DNA from: Prevotellaceae bacterium
GTDB taxonomy: Bacteria; Bacteroidota; Bacteroidia; Bacteroidales; Paludibacteraceae
Assembly (NCBI GenBank): GCA_031271005.1
Contig: JAISWT010000058.1
Location: 1 to 42,952, forward strand
Length of the DNA stretch: 42,952 bases
Direction of reading: 5' to 3'
The notes under the pieces were generated by a model. That model had not been told where the DNA came from and did no database searches. It saw nothing but the letters and a program-made list of their open reading frames with translations. How positions within the stretch are numbered: the stretch's first letter is position 1; each line of letters starts with the position of its first letter. The position numbers and the translations under genes were made by a program. Below, piece by piece: positions 16,421-24,695 of the stretch.

Positions 16421-16487
16421 CAGGAAAACTAATATAATTTTAATAATAATAAAAAAAGTTTAAATTAAATTTCAAAAAAAAAGTTTT

Positions 16488-17183
16488 ATGAAAAAAGCAA
16501 TGAAAGCAGCAATGGTGGCTGCATTGGTAATGGTAAGCGCTGCTGCAAGCGCACAGTTTAGCGTTAATGTTGGTTATGTTAACACAGGCGTTTCTTTTGA
16601 CCCTGACGTAGCTATGGACGCAGAAACTCCTGATTACAAAGGTAGTGATCTCCTTTCTACACATGGAATTTCGTTAGGCGTTGGCTACGACATGAGTATT
16701 CAGGGAGGCTTTGGTTTGGGCTTAGGTTTGAATTACACCTTGGGCTTTAACAGCAAAAAACTTGCTTCTCTTGGCGACGCTTCGGTGTCAATGAAAGGAA
16801 ATTCTCATGCTTTGGATGTACCTGTTCGCGTAACTTACACATATCCAATCAGTGACAATTTTAAAGTGTTTGGTTTTGCAGGACCAAAATTTGTGTATGC
16901 CTTGGCAGGACAATCAAAAATGTCTTTCAAAGGAGTTGACGATGCAGATGAAGAGGAACCAATTTATTGGTATGGCAAAGATAAGGAAGATAGATTCTCG
17001 TTGGATTTAAACCCCTTTGACATTAAACTTGGCGTTGGCGCCGGCGTTAATATCAGCAACATTCTGGTAAAAGTTGGTTATGACTGGGGTATGTTAAACG
17101 CTGCAAAAAAAGAAGTGTTTGAAGATGATGATACTAAGATAAAATCCAACCAGTTCTATGTTACCGTTGGCTATGCTTTCTAA
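16488..17183 (+). CDS. Outer-membrane beta-barrel protein (porin family)
   Basis: The 231-residue exported protein has a clear signal peptide (residues 1-22, ending AAASA before Q). Alternating hydrophobic strands are rich in Gly and aromatics (LGVGYDMS, GLGLGLNYTLGF, VKVGYDWGM). It ends in a final strand with terminal Phe (FYVTVGYAF), the BAM-recognition type end of outer-membrane barrels. About eight to ten strands fit. An acidic loop (DDADEEEP) lies near residue 150. Its role, such as a channel or adhesin, is unknown. It is monocistronic, with a consensus sigma-54 promoter upstream and a strong terminator downstream. Confidence 0.85.
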   Translation: MKKAMKAAMVAALVMVSAAASAQFSVNVGYVNTGVSFDPDVAMDAETPDYKGSDLLSTHGISLGVGYDMSIQGGFGLGLGLNYTLGFNSKKLASLGDASVSMKGNSHALDVPVRVTYTYPISDNFKVFGFAGPKFVYALAGQSKMSFKGVDDADEEEPIYWYGKDKEDRFSLDLNPFDIKLGVGAGVNISNILVKVGYDWGMLNAAKKEVFEDDDTKIKSNQFYVTVGYAF

Positions 17184-17205
17184 AAAATTGTAAACAGAAA
17201 AAGAG

Positions 17206-17231
17206 AAACCGCCTTGACAGGCGGTTTTTTT
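17206..17231 (+). terminator. Rho-independent terminator
   Basis: The stem AAACCGCC / GGCGGTTT with a 6-base loop (TTGACA) is followed by a T run, 23 bases after the barrel-protein stop. Confidence 0.93.
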
Positions 17232-17235
17232 ATTT

Positions 17236-17283
17236 AGGGAACTCCTAAAAACTGCTTATTTGTCGTTGGACTTCATTTCAATT
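17236..17283. mobile_element. MITE-like element, half copy B
   Basis: It begins AGGGAACTCCTAAAAACTGC exactly like copy C and continues to the inner GGACTTCATTT, then stops. The second terminal repeat is missing. The minus-strand reading supplies the murI stop codon (17273-17275). Confidence 0.75.
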
Positions 17284-18097
17284 CCAAATGCTCTGCTTCT
17301 ATTTTTTCGTTAAGAAAAATTGATGCTCTGCAACAGAACTGCTCGCTCGCTTCGGTTGTAAAATAGCGACACGAGCCGCCTGTGCTGCACCTCTCGGCAA
17401 TTTCGCTATGACGCTGTAAATAATCTGCCAAACTGTGGGCAACGACCTCGCCTTGCGAAAAAATCTTCACTTTTTTGCCCGCATATTTTTCTATCTTTTT
17501 GATTATCAACGGATAATGTGTGCAGCCGAGAATTATTGTATCTATTTCAGGGTCCTTATTTAAAAGGTTTTCCACATTTTTCCGGATGAAAAAATCTGCT
17601 CCTGCGTTATCAAATTCGTTGTTTTCAATCATCGGCACCCACATAGGGCAGGCTTCTGCCTCAATTTTTATGTCGTGGAACAGTTTGCGAATTTCGGCGG
17701 GATAACTTCCGGACTGCACCGTTCCGCTTGTGGCAAGCAAGCCAACGTGCCTGCTCTGTGTCAGTTGCCCCAGCGCTTCAACGGTAGGACGAATAACGCC
17801 CAGCACACGCCGATGAGGGTCTATGCGTGGCAAATCGCGCTGCTGAATAGTGCGCAGCGCCTTTGCCGAAGCCGTGTTGCACGCCAAAATAACCAGACGG
17901 CAACCCTGCGCAAAAAGCGCTTCTACACATTGCAAAGTATATTGATACACAAGCGCAAACGAGCGCGAGCCATAAGGGGTACGCGCGTTGTCGCCCAGAT
18001 AAACGTAGTCGTAATATGGCAAACGCGCACGGATTTTTTCCAGAATTGTCAGTCCGCCATAGCCCGAATCGAATATGCCTACAGGTGTTGTTTCCAA
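17273..18097 (-). CDS. murI: Glutamate racemase
   Basis: This enzyme makes D-glutamate for peptidoglycan. The 274 residues contain the first catalytic cysteine C73 in LACNTASA, the second, C192, in LGCTHYPLI, and the opening GIFDSGYGGL with D10 and S11. YLGDNARTPYG and TSGTVQSGSY are also typical. The start is TTG at 18097, since no ATG is placed before the first strand and a -7 element lies just upstream. The final residues and the TGA stop lie in a MITE-like half element, while a full copy of the same element sits just upstream of the promoter. Confidence 0.94.
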   Translation of the reverse strand: METTPVGIFDSGYGGLTILEKIRARLPYYDYVYLGDNARTPYGSRSFALVYQYTLQCVEALFAQGCRLVILACNTASAKALRTIQQRDLPRIDPHRRVLGVIRPTVEALGQLTQSRHVGLLATSGTVQSGSYPAEIRKLFHDIKIEAEACPMWVPMIENNEFDNAGADFFIRKNVENLLNKDPEIDTIILGCTHYPLIIKKIEKYAGKKVKIFSQGEVVAHSLADYLQRHSEIAERCSTGGSCRYFTTEASEQFCCRASIFLNEKIEAEHLELK

Positions 18098-18129
18098 TTT
18101 TTTGTTTGCTAAATTAAATAAATTTTTTG

Positions 18130-18137
18130 CAAAGATA
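18130..18137 (-). promoter_or_regulatory. -7 element for murI
   Basis: Read on the minus strand, TATCTTTG fits TAnnTTTG and gives a leader of about 26 bases to the TTG start. The -33 position falls inside the terminal repeat of MITE-like copy C (TTTTTAGG). Confidence 0.6.
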
Positions 18138-18148
18138 CGTTTTTTTTT

Positions 18149-18283
18149 AGGGAACTCCTAAAAACTGCTTATTTGTCGTTGGACTTCATTTTCAAAATGC
18201 TCATTTACATTAGTAAACTGCGCTTTTGAAAATGAATTGAAAATGAAGTCCGCCTAAAATAATCTAATTTTTAGGAGTTCCCT
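18149..18283. mobile_element. MITE-like element, copy C (intact)
   Basis: The element is 135 bases long, bounded by the perfect 16-base inverted repeats AGGGAACTCCTAAAAA and TTTTTAGGAGTTCCCT. An inner inverted repeat (GGACTTCATTTTC and GAAAATGAAGTCC) surrounds a central part with CTCATTTACATTAGTAAACT. It is non-coding. No clear target duplication is seen. Copies A (10808-10940) and D (42834-end) are in the opposite orientation. Confidence 0.8.
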
Positions 18284-18340
18284 TTAGAAACTGTTCAACG
18301 CCCCACGCCACAGTCCCAAAAAAGACTTTGCAAATCACGC

Positions 18341-18365
18341 AAAAAGCCCCGAAGAAACTTCGGGG
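18341..18365 (-). terminator. Terminator for the lipoprotein gene
   Basis: On the minus strand, CCCCGAAG-TTT-CTTCGGGG is followed by CTTTTT, 22 bases past the stop codon. Confidence 0.88.
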
Positions 18366-18387
18366 AATAAATAAAGCGTTGCGACAC

Positions 18388-18960
18388 TTATTTAAGAGGC
18401 AAATTGAACATATATGTCAAATTGCCCGTGTCGGTGTAATCGACACCTTGATAGATTACTTTGATGGAAGTGGTTGCTTTAAAACTCAATTTTTTGGTTT
18501 TTACATTATACGACACATCCGAAAACACGATGGTATTTCTTTCTATCCTAATAATTGTTCCATCGGCGTACCAGTCTTTCATATACTGCGGAACTTCACC
18601 TGTAAGAAGGTCCTGTGCAGGTATATTTTCAATTGTAAACCAGCAACGCGAATTGTCGGCGCTTTCCATAAAGTTGGAGCAGACTACACGCGGAAACTCT
18701 TTGTTTTTTGAAAAAGTCATCAGAAGCGAGGTCTGCGAATTAGCGCTAAATTCAACTGCGGCATCAGAAACGATACTGGTTGTACCCAGTTTGTTGTTGC
18801 TAATTGTTACTTCGCCTTCAAAGTTTCCATTAAGAAACACGCCTTTGTCATTCAAAGTGTGGTCTTGTGGCTCTGGGTCATCATCGCCACCGCACGCTGT
18901 AAAAGCGGTTGCACACACTGCGCCCATAAGCGCAAAAAGGAATAATTTACCCTTCTTCAT
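18388..18960 (-). CDS. Lipoprotein, likely beta-rich, unknown function
   Basis: The 190-residue lipoprotein has a type II signal with lipidated C23 (ATAFTAC), followed by GGDDD. Acidic residues right after the cysteine are the Bacteroidota signal for export to the outer leaflet. The mature part is rich in Thr, Ser and Asn with alternating hydrophobics (GEVTISNNKLGTTSIVSDAAV, NTIVFSDVSYNVKTKKLSF), suggesting a beta-barrel or calycin-like sandwich. I do not recognise a catalytic motif. It has its own terminator and a sigma-54-like promoter, and is divergent from putA. Confidence 0.8.
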   Translation of the reverse strand: MKKGKLFLFALMGAVCATAFTACGGDDDPEPQDHTLNDKGVFLNGNFEGEVTISNNKLGTTSIVSDAAVEFSANSQTSLLMTFSKNKEFPRVVCSNFMESADNSRCWFTIENIPAQDLLTGEVPQYMKDWYADGTIIRIERNTIVFSDVSYNVKTKKLSFKATTSIKVIYQGVDYTDTGNLTYMFNLPLK

Positions 18961-19018
18961 AATAATAATGTGAATTTTAATTGTTTAAATTATTTAAAAA
19001 AATTTGATTCTGTTTAAC

Positions 19019-19034
19019 GGCAAAAAGTTTGCCA
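19019..19034 (-). promoter_or_regulatory. Sigma-54-like promoter for the lipoprotein gene
   Basis: The minus strand reads TGGCAAACTTTTTGCC. The GG and GC pairs are 12 apart as in RpoN promoters, though the -24 box ends AAA instead of ACG. The predicted leader is about 49 bases, similar to that of the barrel-protein gene. Confidence 0.5.
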
Positions 19035-19232
19035 AAATTTGTTAATTTATACTCTGTTTCCCAAAACAAAATTGCTTTTGTATTTATAAATATTTGTTAT
19101 ACAATATTTTGAAGGACGCAATGATTACACTTCGCAAGTGGAAATGCTGTTTTAAATATTTATTAAAAAAAGACGTTTTAAGCATGCAAAATTATAAAAA
19201 AACTTTCATCAAACAAATTTTGGCAAACTTTT
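19023..19232. repeat. 21-base inverted duplicate between the lipoprotein gene and putA
   Basis: AACAAATTTTGGCAAACTTTT occurs on the plus strand at 19212-19232 and on the minus strand at 19043-19023. One copy faces each divergent gene. The lipoprotein copy continues into a GC -12 box; the putA copy continues ATTC and lacks it. The rest of the 18961-19328 spacer is AT-rich without a gene. Confidence 0.75.
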
Positions 19233-19328
19233 ATTCTTAAATTTATATAATTTACATTTTTTTTTGTACTTTTAGTCCCCGAAATTTAACCTTTAATATT
19301 AATACATAAATCATTCATTTTCAATTAT

Positions 19329-22300
19329 ATGGACAATATCAAAGCAACTGAAGTTGTAGAGTGGACCAAAGATTTTCTCGCCAAAACCGAAGCCGAAATT
19401 ACGCCCGCAGAGCGTAAGAATCAGAAAAAATATGCCATTATGGTGCAAAACGACAACGATAAGATGTTGTTGTCGAAGATGTTAGATGAGTCTTCCCAGA
19501 TTCGCAACAGCCGCAAGCTGTCAAAGCGCGTGAAAATTTTGCTCGACCGCTATGGCGTACCTGCATTTTTCGGCAAATCGGACGCTTTTTTGCTGAAAAT
19601 GTTTTCGCTCGTAGGATACCATTTTGATTTCGTCGCTGTGCCGATTTTCAAAAAACGGCTGCGACAGGAAACAGGCGGCGTAATTATAGACGAAAAAGCG
19701 AGCGTACTGAATAAGCATTTGGCAGGACGCAAGGGGCAAAAAATAGGGCAAAATGTTAATCTTTTGGGCGAAGTGGTGCTTGGCGACAGCGAGGCAGCAC
19801 ATCGGTACAAACATTATATAGAAGCGCTGGCAAGTTCGGGTATAAATTATATATCTGTCAAATTGTCAGGCATTTATGCTAAAATCAACCCGCTTAATTA
19901 CGCACAAAACAAGAAGGATTTGGTGGAGTTGATGAGCGAAATATACCGCACGGCAATGCAAAATCCGTACATTGACGATGACGGTTCGCAGCGAGCAAAG
20001 TTCGTAAATCTTGATATGGAGGAATATAAAGATACCGAACTTACGCTTGATGTGTTCAAAACTGTGCTTTCGCAGCCCGAATTTATGCCGCTTGAGGCAG
20101 GCATAGTGGTGCAGGCATACCTGCCCGATGCGTGGAATTTCCAAAGCGAACTGCTCGAATTTGCCAAAGAGCGCGTGAAAAAGGGTGGCGCACCGCTTAA
20201 AATGCGCCTCGTAAAAGGCGCTAATCTGCAAATGGAAACAATAATTTCGGCGTTGAAAGGATGGGAAAATCCCGTGTTCGACAGCAAAACCAAAGTTGAT
20301 GCCAACTATTTGCGCATTTTAGACAGAGGACTTTTGCCCGAAAACGCACAGTATCTGCGCGTTGGCGTGGCTTCGCACAACTTTTTCAGCATTGGTTACG
20401 CCTATTTGTTGAGCAAACAAAACGCTGTGGAACAGTATGTTACCTTTGAAATGCTTGAAGGCATGGCAAATCATTTGCCGCGCGTGATGCGTCAGTTGGG
20501 CAAGCAAATTATTCTCTACACGCCTGTTGTAAGCGACAAGCATTTTCTCAATGCCGTTTCGTACCTTGTGCGCCGCCTTGACGAAAACACAGGGAAGGAG
20601 AATTTTTTGAGTTATTCCTTTAATTTGCAGGTGGACAGCGAGCAATGGAATTTCCTGCGACAGCAGTTTGAAGATGCTCTCGCAATGAAAGCGCAACTTG
20701 ACAGTAGCCCTAAACGCAGACAAAACCGCTTGCAGCCACCGGAAAAACAGCAAAATATAAATGTTTTCAGAAATGAGGCAGACACGTATTTTGATTGCTC
20801 CGAAAACCGCAAATGGGCTGATGAAATTCGCAAAAGATGGAAAAAAACGCCAACGGACAAACCTTACGACATACCTGTTCAAATTGCTGACAATCAATTT
20901 GTTAGCGATAAGTTTTTGAACTATAAAGATAAAGGTCAAACAGATGATGTAACCGTTTGCCGCGTTGGTTTAATGAACTTGGAGCAGGCAAAAACGCTTC
21001 TGCAAAAATCGGCGCAAGATGTTTCGGGCTGGCGCAAAACAACGCTTGCCGAGCGGCACAAAATACTTGCACAAACGGCTGATAATCTGGCAAATGAGCG
21101 CGGCAATTTGACAGGTTGCATGGCTGCGATTACAGGAAAAACCTTTTACGAGGGAGACGTGGAAGTGAGCGAGGCGATAGATTTTTGCCGTTACTACCCT
21201 ATTACACTGCAAACTTTTGAGAATCTGAAAGATACTGAGATTTCGCCCAAAGGTATTGTACTGGTTATTCCTCCCTGGAATTTTCCGCTTGCCATACCTG
21301 TTGGCGGGGTAGCGGCGGCGCTGAGCGGCGGAAATTCGGTCATTCTGAAGCCCGCTACAAGCGCGTTTCCTGTTGCGTGGGAATTTGCACAGTGTTTTTG
21401 GGCGGCAGGCGTGCCGAAAGACGCTTTGCAACTGATTTGTGCAGACGGGCGCGAACCGATTAATTACCTGATTAAAAGCAATTTAATAAAACATATCATT
21501 CTCACCGGCGGCACTGATACGGCATTTAATTTGCTCAAAAACGCGCCACGCACGCCGCTTTCTGCCGAAACAGGCGGCAAAAATGCTATTATTCTTACCG
21601 CTTCGGGCGACCGCGACCACGCTATCCAAAACATTGTTACATCGGCATTTAGCAATGCCGGGCAGAAATGTTCGGCTTGCTCGTTGCTGCTTTTAGACAA
21701 AGAGATTTTCCACGACAATGATTTTAAGAAAAAACTTGTGGATGCTGTTTCGAGCATTCAAACAGGCAGTCAATGGGACGGCGGAACAACCGTAGGACCG
21801 ATGATTACCAACAAAAGCGACAAGTTGGAATACGCACTGACGCATTTAGAGCCGGGCGAATCGTGGCTTATTGCACCCGAATATGTTGATGAACAGCATT
21901 ATATTTTGCGTCCTTGCGTGAAATGGGGAGTTAAACCGGGCAGTTATTCGTTTCAGACCGAACTTTTTGCACCTGTGCTGTCTGTTGTGTGTATCAAGGA
22001 TTTGGAAGAGGGTATCAAACTCGTGGAATCAGGCGACTACGGGCTTACTTCGGGCTTGCAGAGTTTGGACGAGCGCGAAATAGAGAAGTGGAAGGACTCA
22101 ATTGAGGCAGGCAATCTTTATATAAACAGAGGCATAACCGGCGCTATTGTCAACAGGCAGCCTTTTGGGGGCATGAAACTTTCGGCTTTTGGCGGCGGCA
22201 TTAAGGCGGGAGGACCAAATTATACCTCCTGCTTTGTTAATTTCAGACAAAAAACGGTCAAATCAATACCCGTTCCGAAAAGCACTCATCTTCCGCCTCT

Positions 22301-22835
22301 GGCAGCAATGTTAGATGAGCGTGATAACGCTTATTTTCAATATGTTACAGCGAATTACATTAACGCATACAAGCAGGAATTTGAGAAGGAATATTTGACA
22401 CAAAAAATTGTTGGCGAGCGCAACACTTTGCGTTATCTGCCTTTGAAAAATATGGTTTTGCGACTGCAAAAGGCGGACGGAATTTTAGATGTTGCGTTGG
22501 CAATCGCTGCGGCAGTCGTTTCAAAAGCGGTTTTAACTGTAAGCATCGACCCGACTGACCCTAAACTGCCTGCGCTGAAAAAAGCGCTGGAAAAAAGTTA
22601 CAGCCTTGAAGCCGAAAGCGAAGAACATTTTCTTTTTGAAATGTGTAAATATGACAGAATCAGAACTTTGACCGCCGGTTTGAGCGACAGTTTTTATGCT
22701 GCCGCCGCCAAAAACGGACAGTGGATTGCCTCGCAAATTCCGCTTTCGGAAGGGCGAATTGAACTTTTACATTATTTAAGAGAGCAAAGCATTTCGTATG
22801 AATATCATCGCTACGGCAGTATGATGGAAGACTGA
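19329..22835 (+). CDS. putA: Bifunctional proline dehydrogenase / L-glutamate-gamma-semialdehyde dehydrogenase
   Basis: This enzyme oxidises proline to glutamate in two steps, with FAD and then NAD, passing the intermediate internally. It has 1168 residues. The proline dehydrogenase domain covers about 90-480 (NYISVKLSGIYAKINPLNY, RLVKGAN, LRVGVASHN near 347). The aldehyde dehydrogenase domain covers about 560-1000, with PPWNFPLAIPVGG, E747 in AETGGKN and catalytic C781 in GQKCSAC. A ~150-residue tail follows the NRQPFGGMKLS end motif. There is no N-terminal DNA-binding domain, so it is not a PutA repressor. A 21-base motif lies about 100 bases upstream. The GSCFA gene begins 10 bases after the stop. 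Confidence 0.95.
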   Translation: MDNIKATEVVEWTKDFLAKTEAEITPAERKNQKKYAIMVQNDNDKMLLSKMLDESSQIRNSRKLSKRVKILLDRYGVPAFFGKSDAFLLKMFSLVGYHFDFVAVPIFKKRLRQETGGVIIDEKASVLNKHLAGRKGQKIGQNVNLLGEVVLGDSEAAHRYKHYIEALASSGINYISVKLSGIYAKINPLNYAQNKKDLVELMSEIYRTAMQNPYIDDDGSQRAKFVNLDMEEYKDTELTLDVFKTVLSQPEFMPLEAGIVVQAYLPDAWNFQSELLEFAKERVKKGGAPLKMRLVKGANLQMETIISALKGWENPVFDSKTKVDANYLRILDRGLLPENAQYLRVGVASHNFFSIGYAYLLSKQNAVEQYVTFEMLEGMANHLPRVMRQLGKQIILYTPVVSDKHFLNAVSYLVRRLDENTGKENFLSYSFNLQVDSEQWNFLRQQFEDALAMKAQLDSSPKRRQNRLQPPEKQQNINVFRNEADTYFDCSENRKWADEIRKRWKKTPTDKPYDIPVQIADNQFVSDKFLNYKDKGQTDDVTVCRVGLMNLEQAKTLLQKSAQDVSGWRKTTLAERHKILAQTADNLANERGNLTGCMAAITGKTFYEGDVEVSEAIDFCRYYPITLQTFENLKDTEISPKGIVLVIPPWNFPLAIPVGGVAAALSGGNSVILKPATSAFPVAWEFAQCFWAAGVPKDALQLICADGREPINYLIKSNLIKHIILTGGTDTAFNLLKNAPRTPLSAETGGKNAIILTASGDRDHAIQNIVTSAFSNAGQKCSACSLLLLDKEIFHDNDFKKKLVDAVSSIQTGSQWDGGTTVGPMITNKSDKLEYALTHLEPGESWLIAPEYVDEQHYILRPCVKWGVKPGSYSFQTELFAPVLSVVCIKDLEEGIKLVESGDYGLTSGLQSLDEREIEKWKDSIEAGNLYINRGITGAIVNRQPFGGMKLSAFGGGIKAGGPNYTSCFVNFRQKTVKSIPVPKSTHLPPLAAMLDERDNAYFQYVTANYINAYKQEFEKEYLTQKIVGERNTLRYLPLKNMVLRLQKADGILDVALAIAAAVVSKAVLTVSIDPTDPKLPALKKALEKSYSLEAESEEHFLFEMCKYDRIRTLTAGLSDSFYAAAAKNGQWIASQIPLSEGRIELLHYLREQSISYEYHRYGSMMED

Positions 22836-22845
22836 ACGTAAAAGA

Positions 22846-23649
22846 ATGAGATTTTTGACCCCAATAGACATTATGCCGTCTTCGGTAAAGATAGATTACC
22901 GAAGTGGCATCTTGTCGCTTGGCTCGTGCTTTTCTCAAAACATCGGACGGCGGCTGCAACGCGCTTTGTTTCAGACAGATATAAATCCGTTCGGAGTACT
23001 TTACAACCCTGCATCCATTGCGCAAAATATCGGATTGTTATGTGAAAACAGGGATTTTTCCGAAGAAAATTTATCCAAACACGGCTCGCTTTTTTTCAAC
23101 TTCGCATTTGACACTTCTTTTTCGGCGATTTCGGCAAAACAATGTCTGGAAAAAATCAATGCCCGTTTTACTTCTGCTGTTAAGAACTTAAAAAGCGCTG
23201 ATTTTCTGCTTATTACATTCGGTACGGCATTTGTTTTTAAACTCAAACGCACGGGCGAAACAGTGGCAAACTGCCATAAATTGCCTGCTGAATATTTTGT
23301 TCGGCAGCGTTTGGGCGTTGAGGATATTGTTTCGATGTTTGAGGAATTATTTTCAAAGATTAAAACTGTTAATCCGCATTTGCATATTGTTTTGACAGTG
23401 AGCCCTGTACGGCATATAAAAGACGGATTGCACGAAAATAATTTGAGCAAAAGTACTTTGCTTTTGGCAGCCGAGCGGCTGGCAAAAGGTTTTGAAAATG
23501 TTTCGTATTTTCCTGCGTATGAGATAGTTATTGACGAGTTGCGCGATTATCGGTTTTATGCGCCCGATTTGTTGCATCCTTCCGAAACGGCGGTTGATTA
23601 CGTTTGGGAGAAATTTGCGCAGGCATATTTTTCGGCACAGACACAATAA
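22846..23649 (+). CDS. GSCFA domain protein, C-terminally shortened by an in-frame stop
   Basis: This family is common in Bacteroidota and belongs to the SGNH hydrolase-like fold. LSLGSCFSQNIGRRLQ holds the GSCF motif near residues 26-30, ITFGTAFVFK, LTVSPVRHIKDGLHENNLSK and YAPDLLHPSETAVDY follow. The function is unknown, though it is presumed to be an esterase or acyl-handling enzyme. The frame stops with TAA at 23647-23649 after 267 residues, but the same frame stays open for 47 further codons that look like the missing C-terminal helices. All core motifs are in the part before the stop. It follows putA by 10 bases and is likely co-transcribed. Confidence 0.85.
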   Translation: MRFLTPIDIMPSSVKIDYRSGILSLGSCFSQNIGRRLQRALFQTDINPFGVLYNPASIAQNIGLLCENRDFSEENLSKHGSLFFNFAFDTSFSAISAKQCLEKINARFTSAVKNLKSADFLLITFGTAFVFKLKRTGETVANCHKLPAEYFVRQRLGVEDIVSMFEELFSKIKTVNPHLHIVLTVSPVRHIKDGLHENNLSKSTLLLAAERLAKGFENVSYFPAYEIVIDELRDYRFYAPDLLHPSETAVDYVWEKFAQAYFSAQTQ

Positions 23650-23793
23650 ACTGTCAATATGGCAGAAAACTATGCTGCTGACTGCGAGCATATTCCTTTG
23701 CACCCCGACAGCGCAGAATTTGCCGACTTTTTGCGAGTGAAAATTAAACGGAAAACGGAACTTGAGAAACTGCTCGGTCGGGCAATTGCCTGA
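23650..23793 (+). pseudogene. In-frame C-terminal remainder of the GSCFA gene
   Basis: After the TAA at 23647 the same frame reads NMAENYAADCEHIPLHPDS, then AEFADFLRVKIKRKTELEKLL, ending with TGA at 23791. GSCFA proteins normally end this way (H-RP-HPDS-E-FL, then a helix). With it the gene would be 315 codons, the usual family length. A nonsense mutation, stop readthrough or a sequencing error could explain it. Confidence 0.7.
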
Positions 23794-23801
23794 CAGCGAA
23801 C

Positions 23802-24695
23802 TTAATACGCACCAACTTGCCGATAAATGTCAGCGACATCCGACTTTGTAATTTTGTTGAAGTGCTCTTTCACCGGAGTAATTAAAACGCCGCTCATCTC
23901 CACGCTTCCCGGACTTATAATCAGTTTTTCAGCCTCATTATCGGCAAAAAACTGTTGCGGGCGAAACGCGCTGCGCGGAAAAATGAAGATGTAAAATTGC
24001 TCGTCTTCAAAATAAGACACAATATTAATTTTATTTTTGTCTATTCCGAAATTAACAGTCAGTAAATCAAATGCTTGCAGCGCATTTTCGGCATTTTCGG
24101 TTTCGATACAAAACACTTTTCGCAAATAATTTTTCAATAAAAATATTTCATAATTGTTCTGAGAAAAAACCAATTCGGCGTTTTTTTGCTTTAAATTTTT
24201 ATAATCTTTAATTAGCGGCAGGAAATTTTTCGTTCCTGCCTGAAAATGCAAATGGTCGGGCGCTGATGCACCACAGCCTGCAGCATTGAAAAACACTGCG
24301 AAATCGGACAGTTCCTGTGTAAAGCGCGTGAAATGAGCAAAATAGCCGTCAATTTTCTGCACTTCGTGGAATTTTGAGGCGATAGTAAAATGCTGCGGAA
24401 AAATGGGGTATGGGTTTACAAGCAACTCGAAATGCCCGCAATCGACACTGCGCTGCTCGCGCGGGCGATTTTTGGCACATAGAAAGCACTTGCGCTCGGC
24501 AATTGACTTTGCGTCCAGTTGCGCGGCTGCCGAGCGACGGCGCAACTGATTGAAATGTACTTCTACGCTAAATCCTTCAAAATCAAGTTTTTTAGTTTCG
24601 ATGCTCTTTAAATGCTCAAAATTTTCGCGGGCAGTTGTCCAAGTTTCAAGTTCCGACTTTAAGAGTGATAATGCCTTGATATTCAATGTGTCCAT
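23802..24695 (-). CDS. DUF4922 protein (HIT/GDP-galactose phosphorylase-like)
   Basis: The 297-residue cytoplasmic protein resembles nucleotidyl-phosphorylases of the HIT superfamily. It shows [12 protein letters not shown] near residues 90-101, a zinc-site-like start; [17 protein letters not shown]; and the histidine motif [11 protein letters not shown] near 153-163, matching the HxHxQ active site of that group. Its substrate is unknown. It overlaps the upstream glycosyltransferase by 13 bases, and the pairing of DUF4922 with a family 2 glycosyltransferase suggests a shared nucleotide-sugar role. Its 3' end converges on the GSCFA remnant with only 8 bases between. Confidence 0.8.
   Translation of the reverse strand: MDTLNIKALSLLKSELETWTTARENFEHLKSIETKKLDFEGFSVEVHFNQLRRRSAAAQLDAKSIAERKCFLCAKNRPREQRSVDCGHFELLVNPYPIFPQHFTIASKFHEVQKIDGYFAHFTRFTQELSDFAVFFNAAGCGASAPDHLHFQAGTKNFLPLIKDYKNLKQKNAELVFSQNNYEIFLLKNYLRKVFCIETENAENALQAFDLLTVNFGIDKNKINIVSYFEDEQFYIFIFPRSAFRPQQFFADNEAEKLIISPGSVEMSGVLITPVKEHFNKITKSDVADIYRQVGAY

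Noticed and set aside
18328..18973. Plus-strand ORFs opposite the lipoprotein gene
   Set aside because: The minus-strand gene has a lipobox, terminator and promoter; the plus-strand frames have none.
19218..19235. Sigma-54 promoter for putA
   Set aside because: The -24 part (TGGCAAAC) is present, but the -12 position reads TATTC and lacks the essential GC.
20319..20939. 206-codon minus-strand ORF
   Set aside because: It lies wholly within putA, is antisense to conserved proline dehydrogenase and linker codons, and has shadow-like composition.
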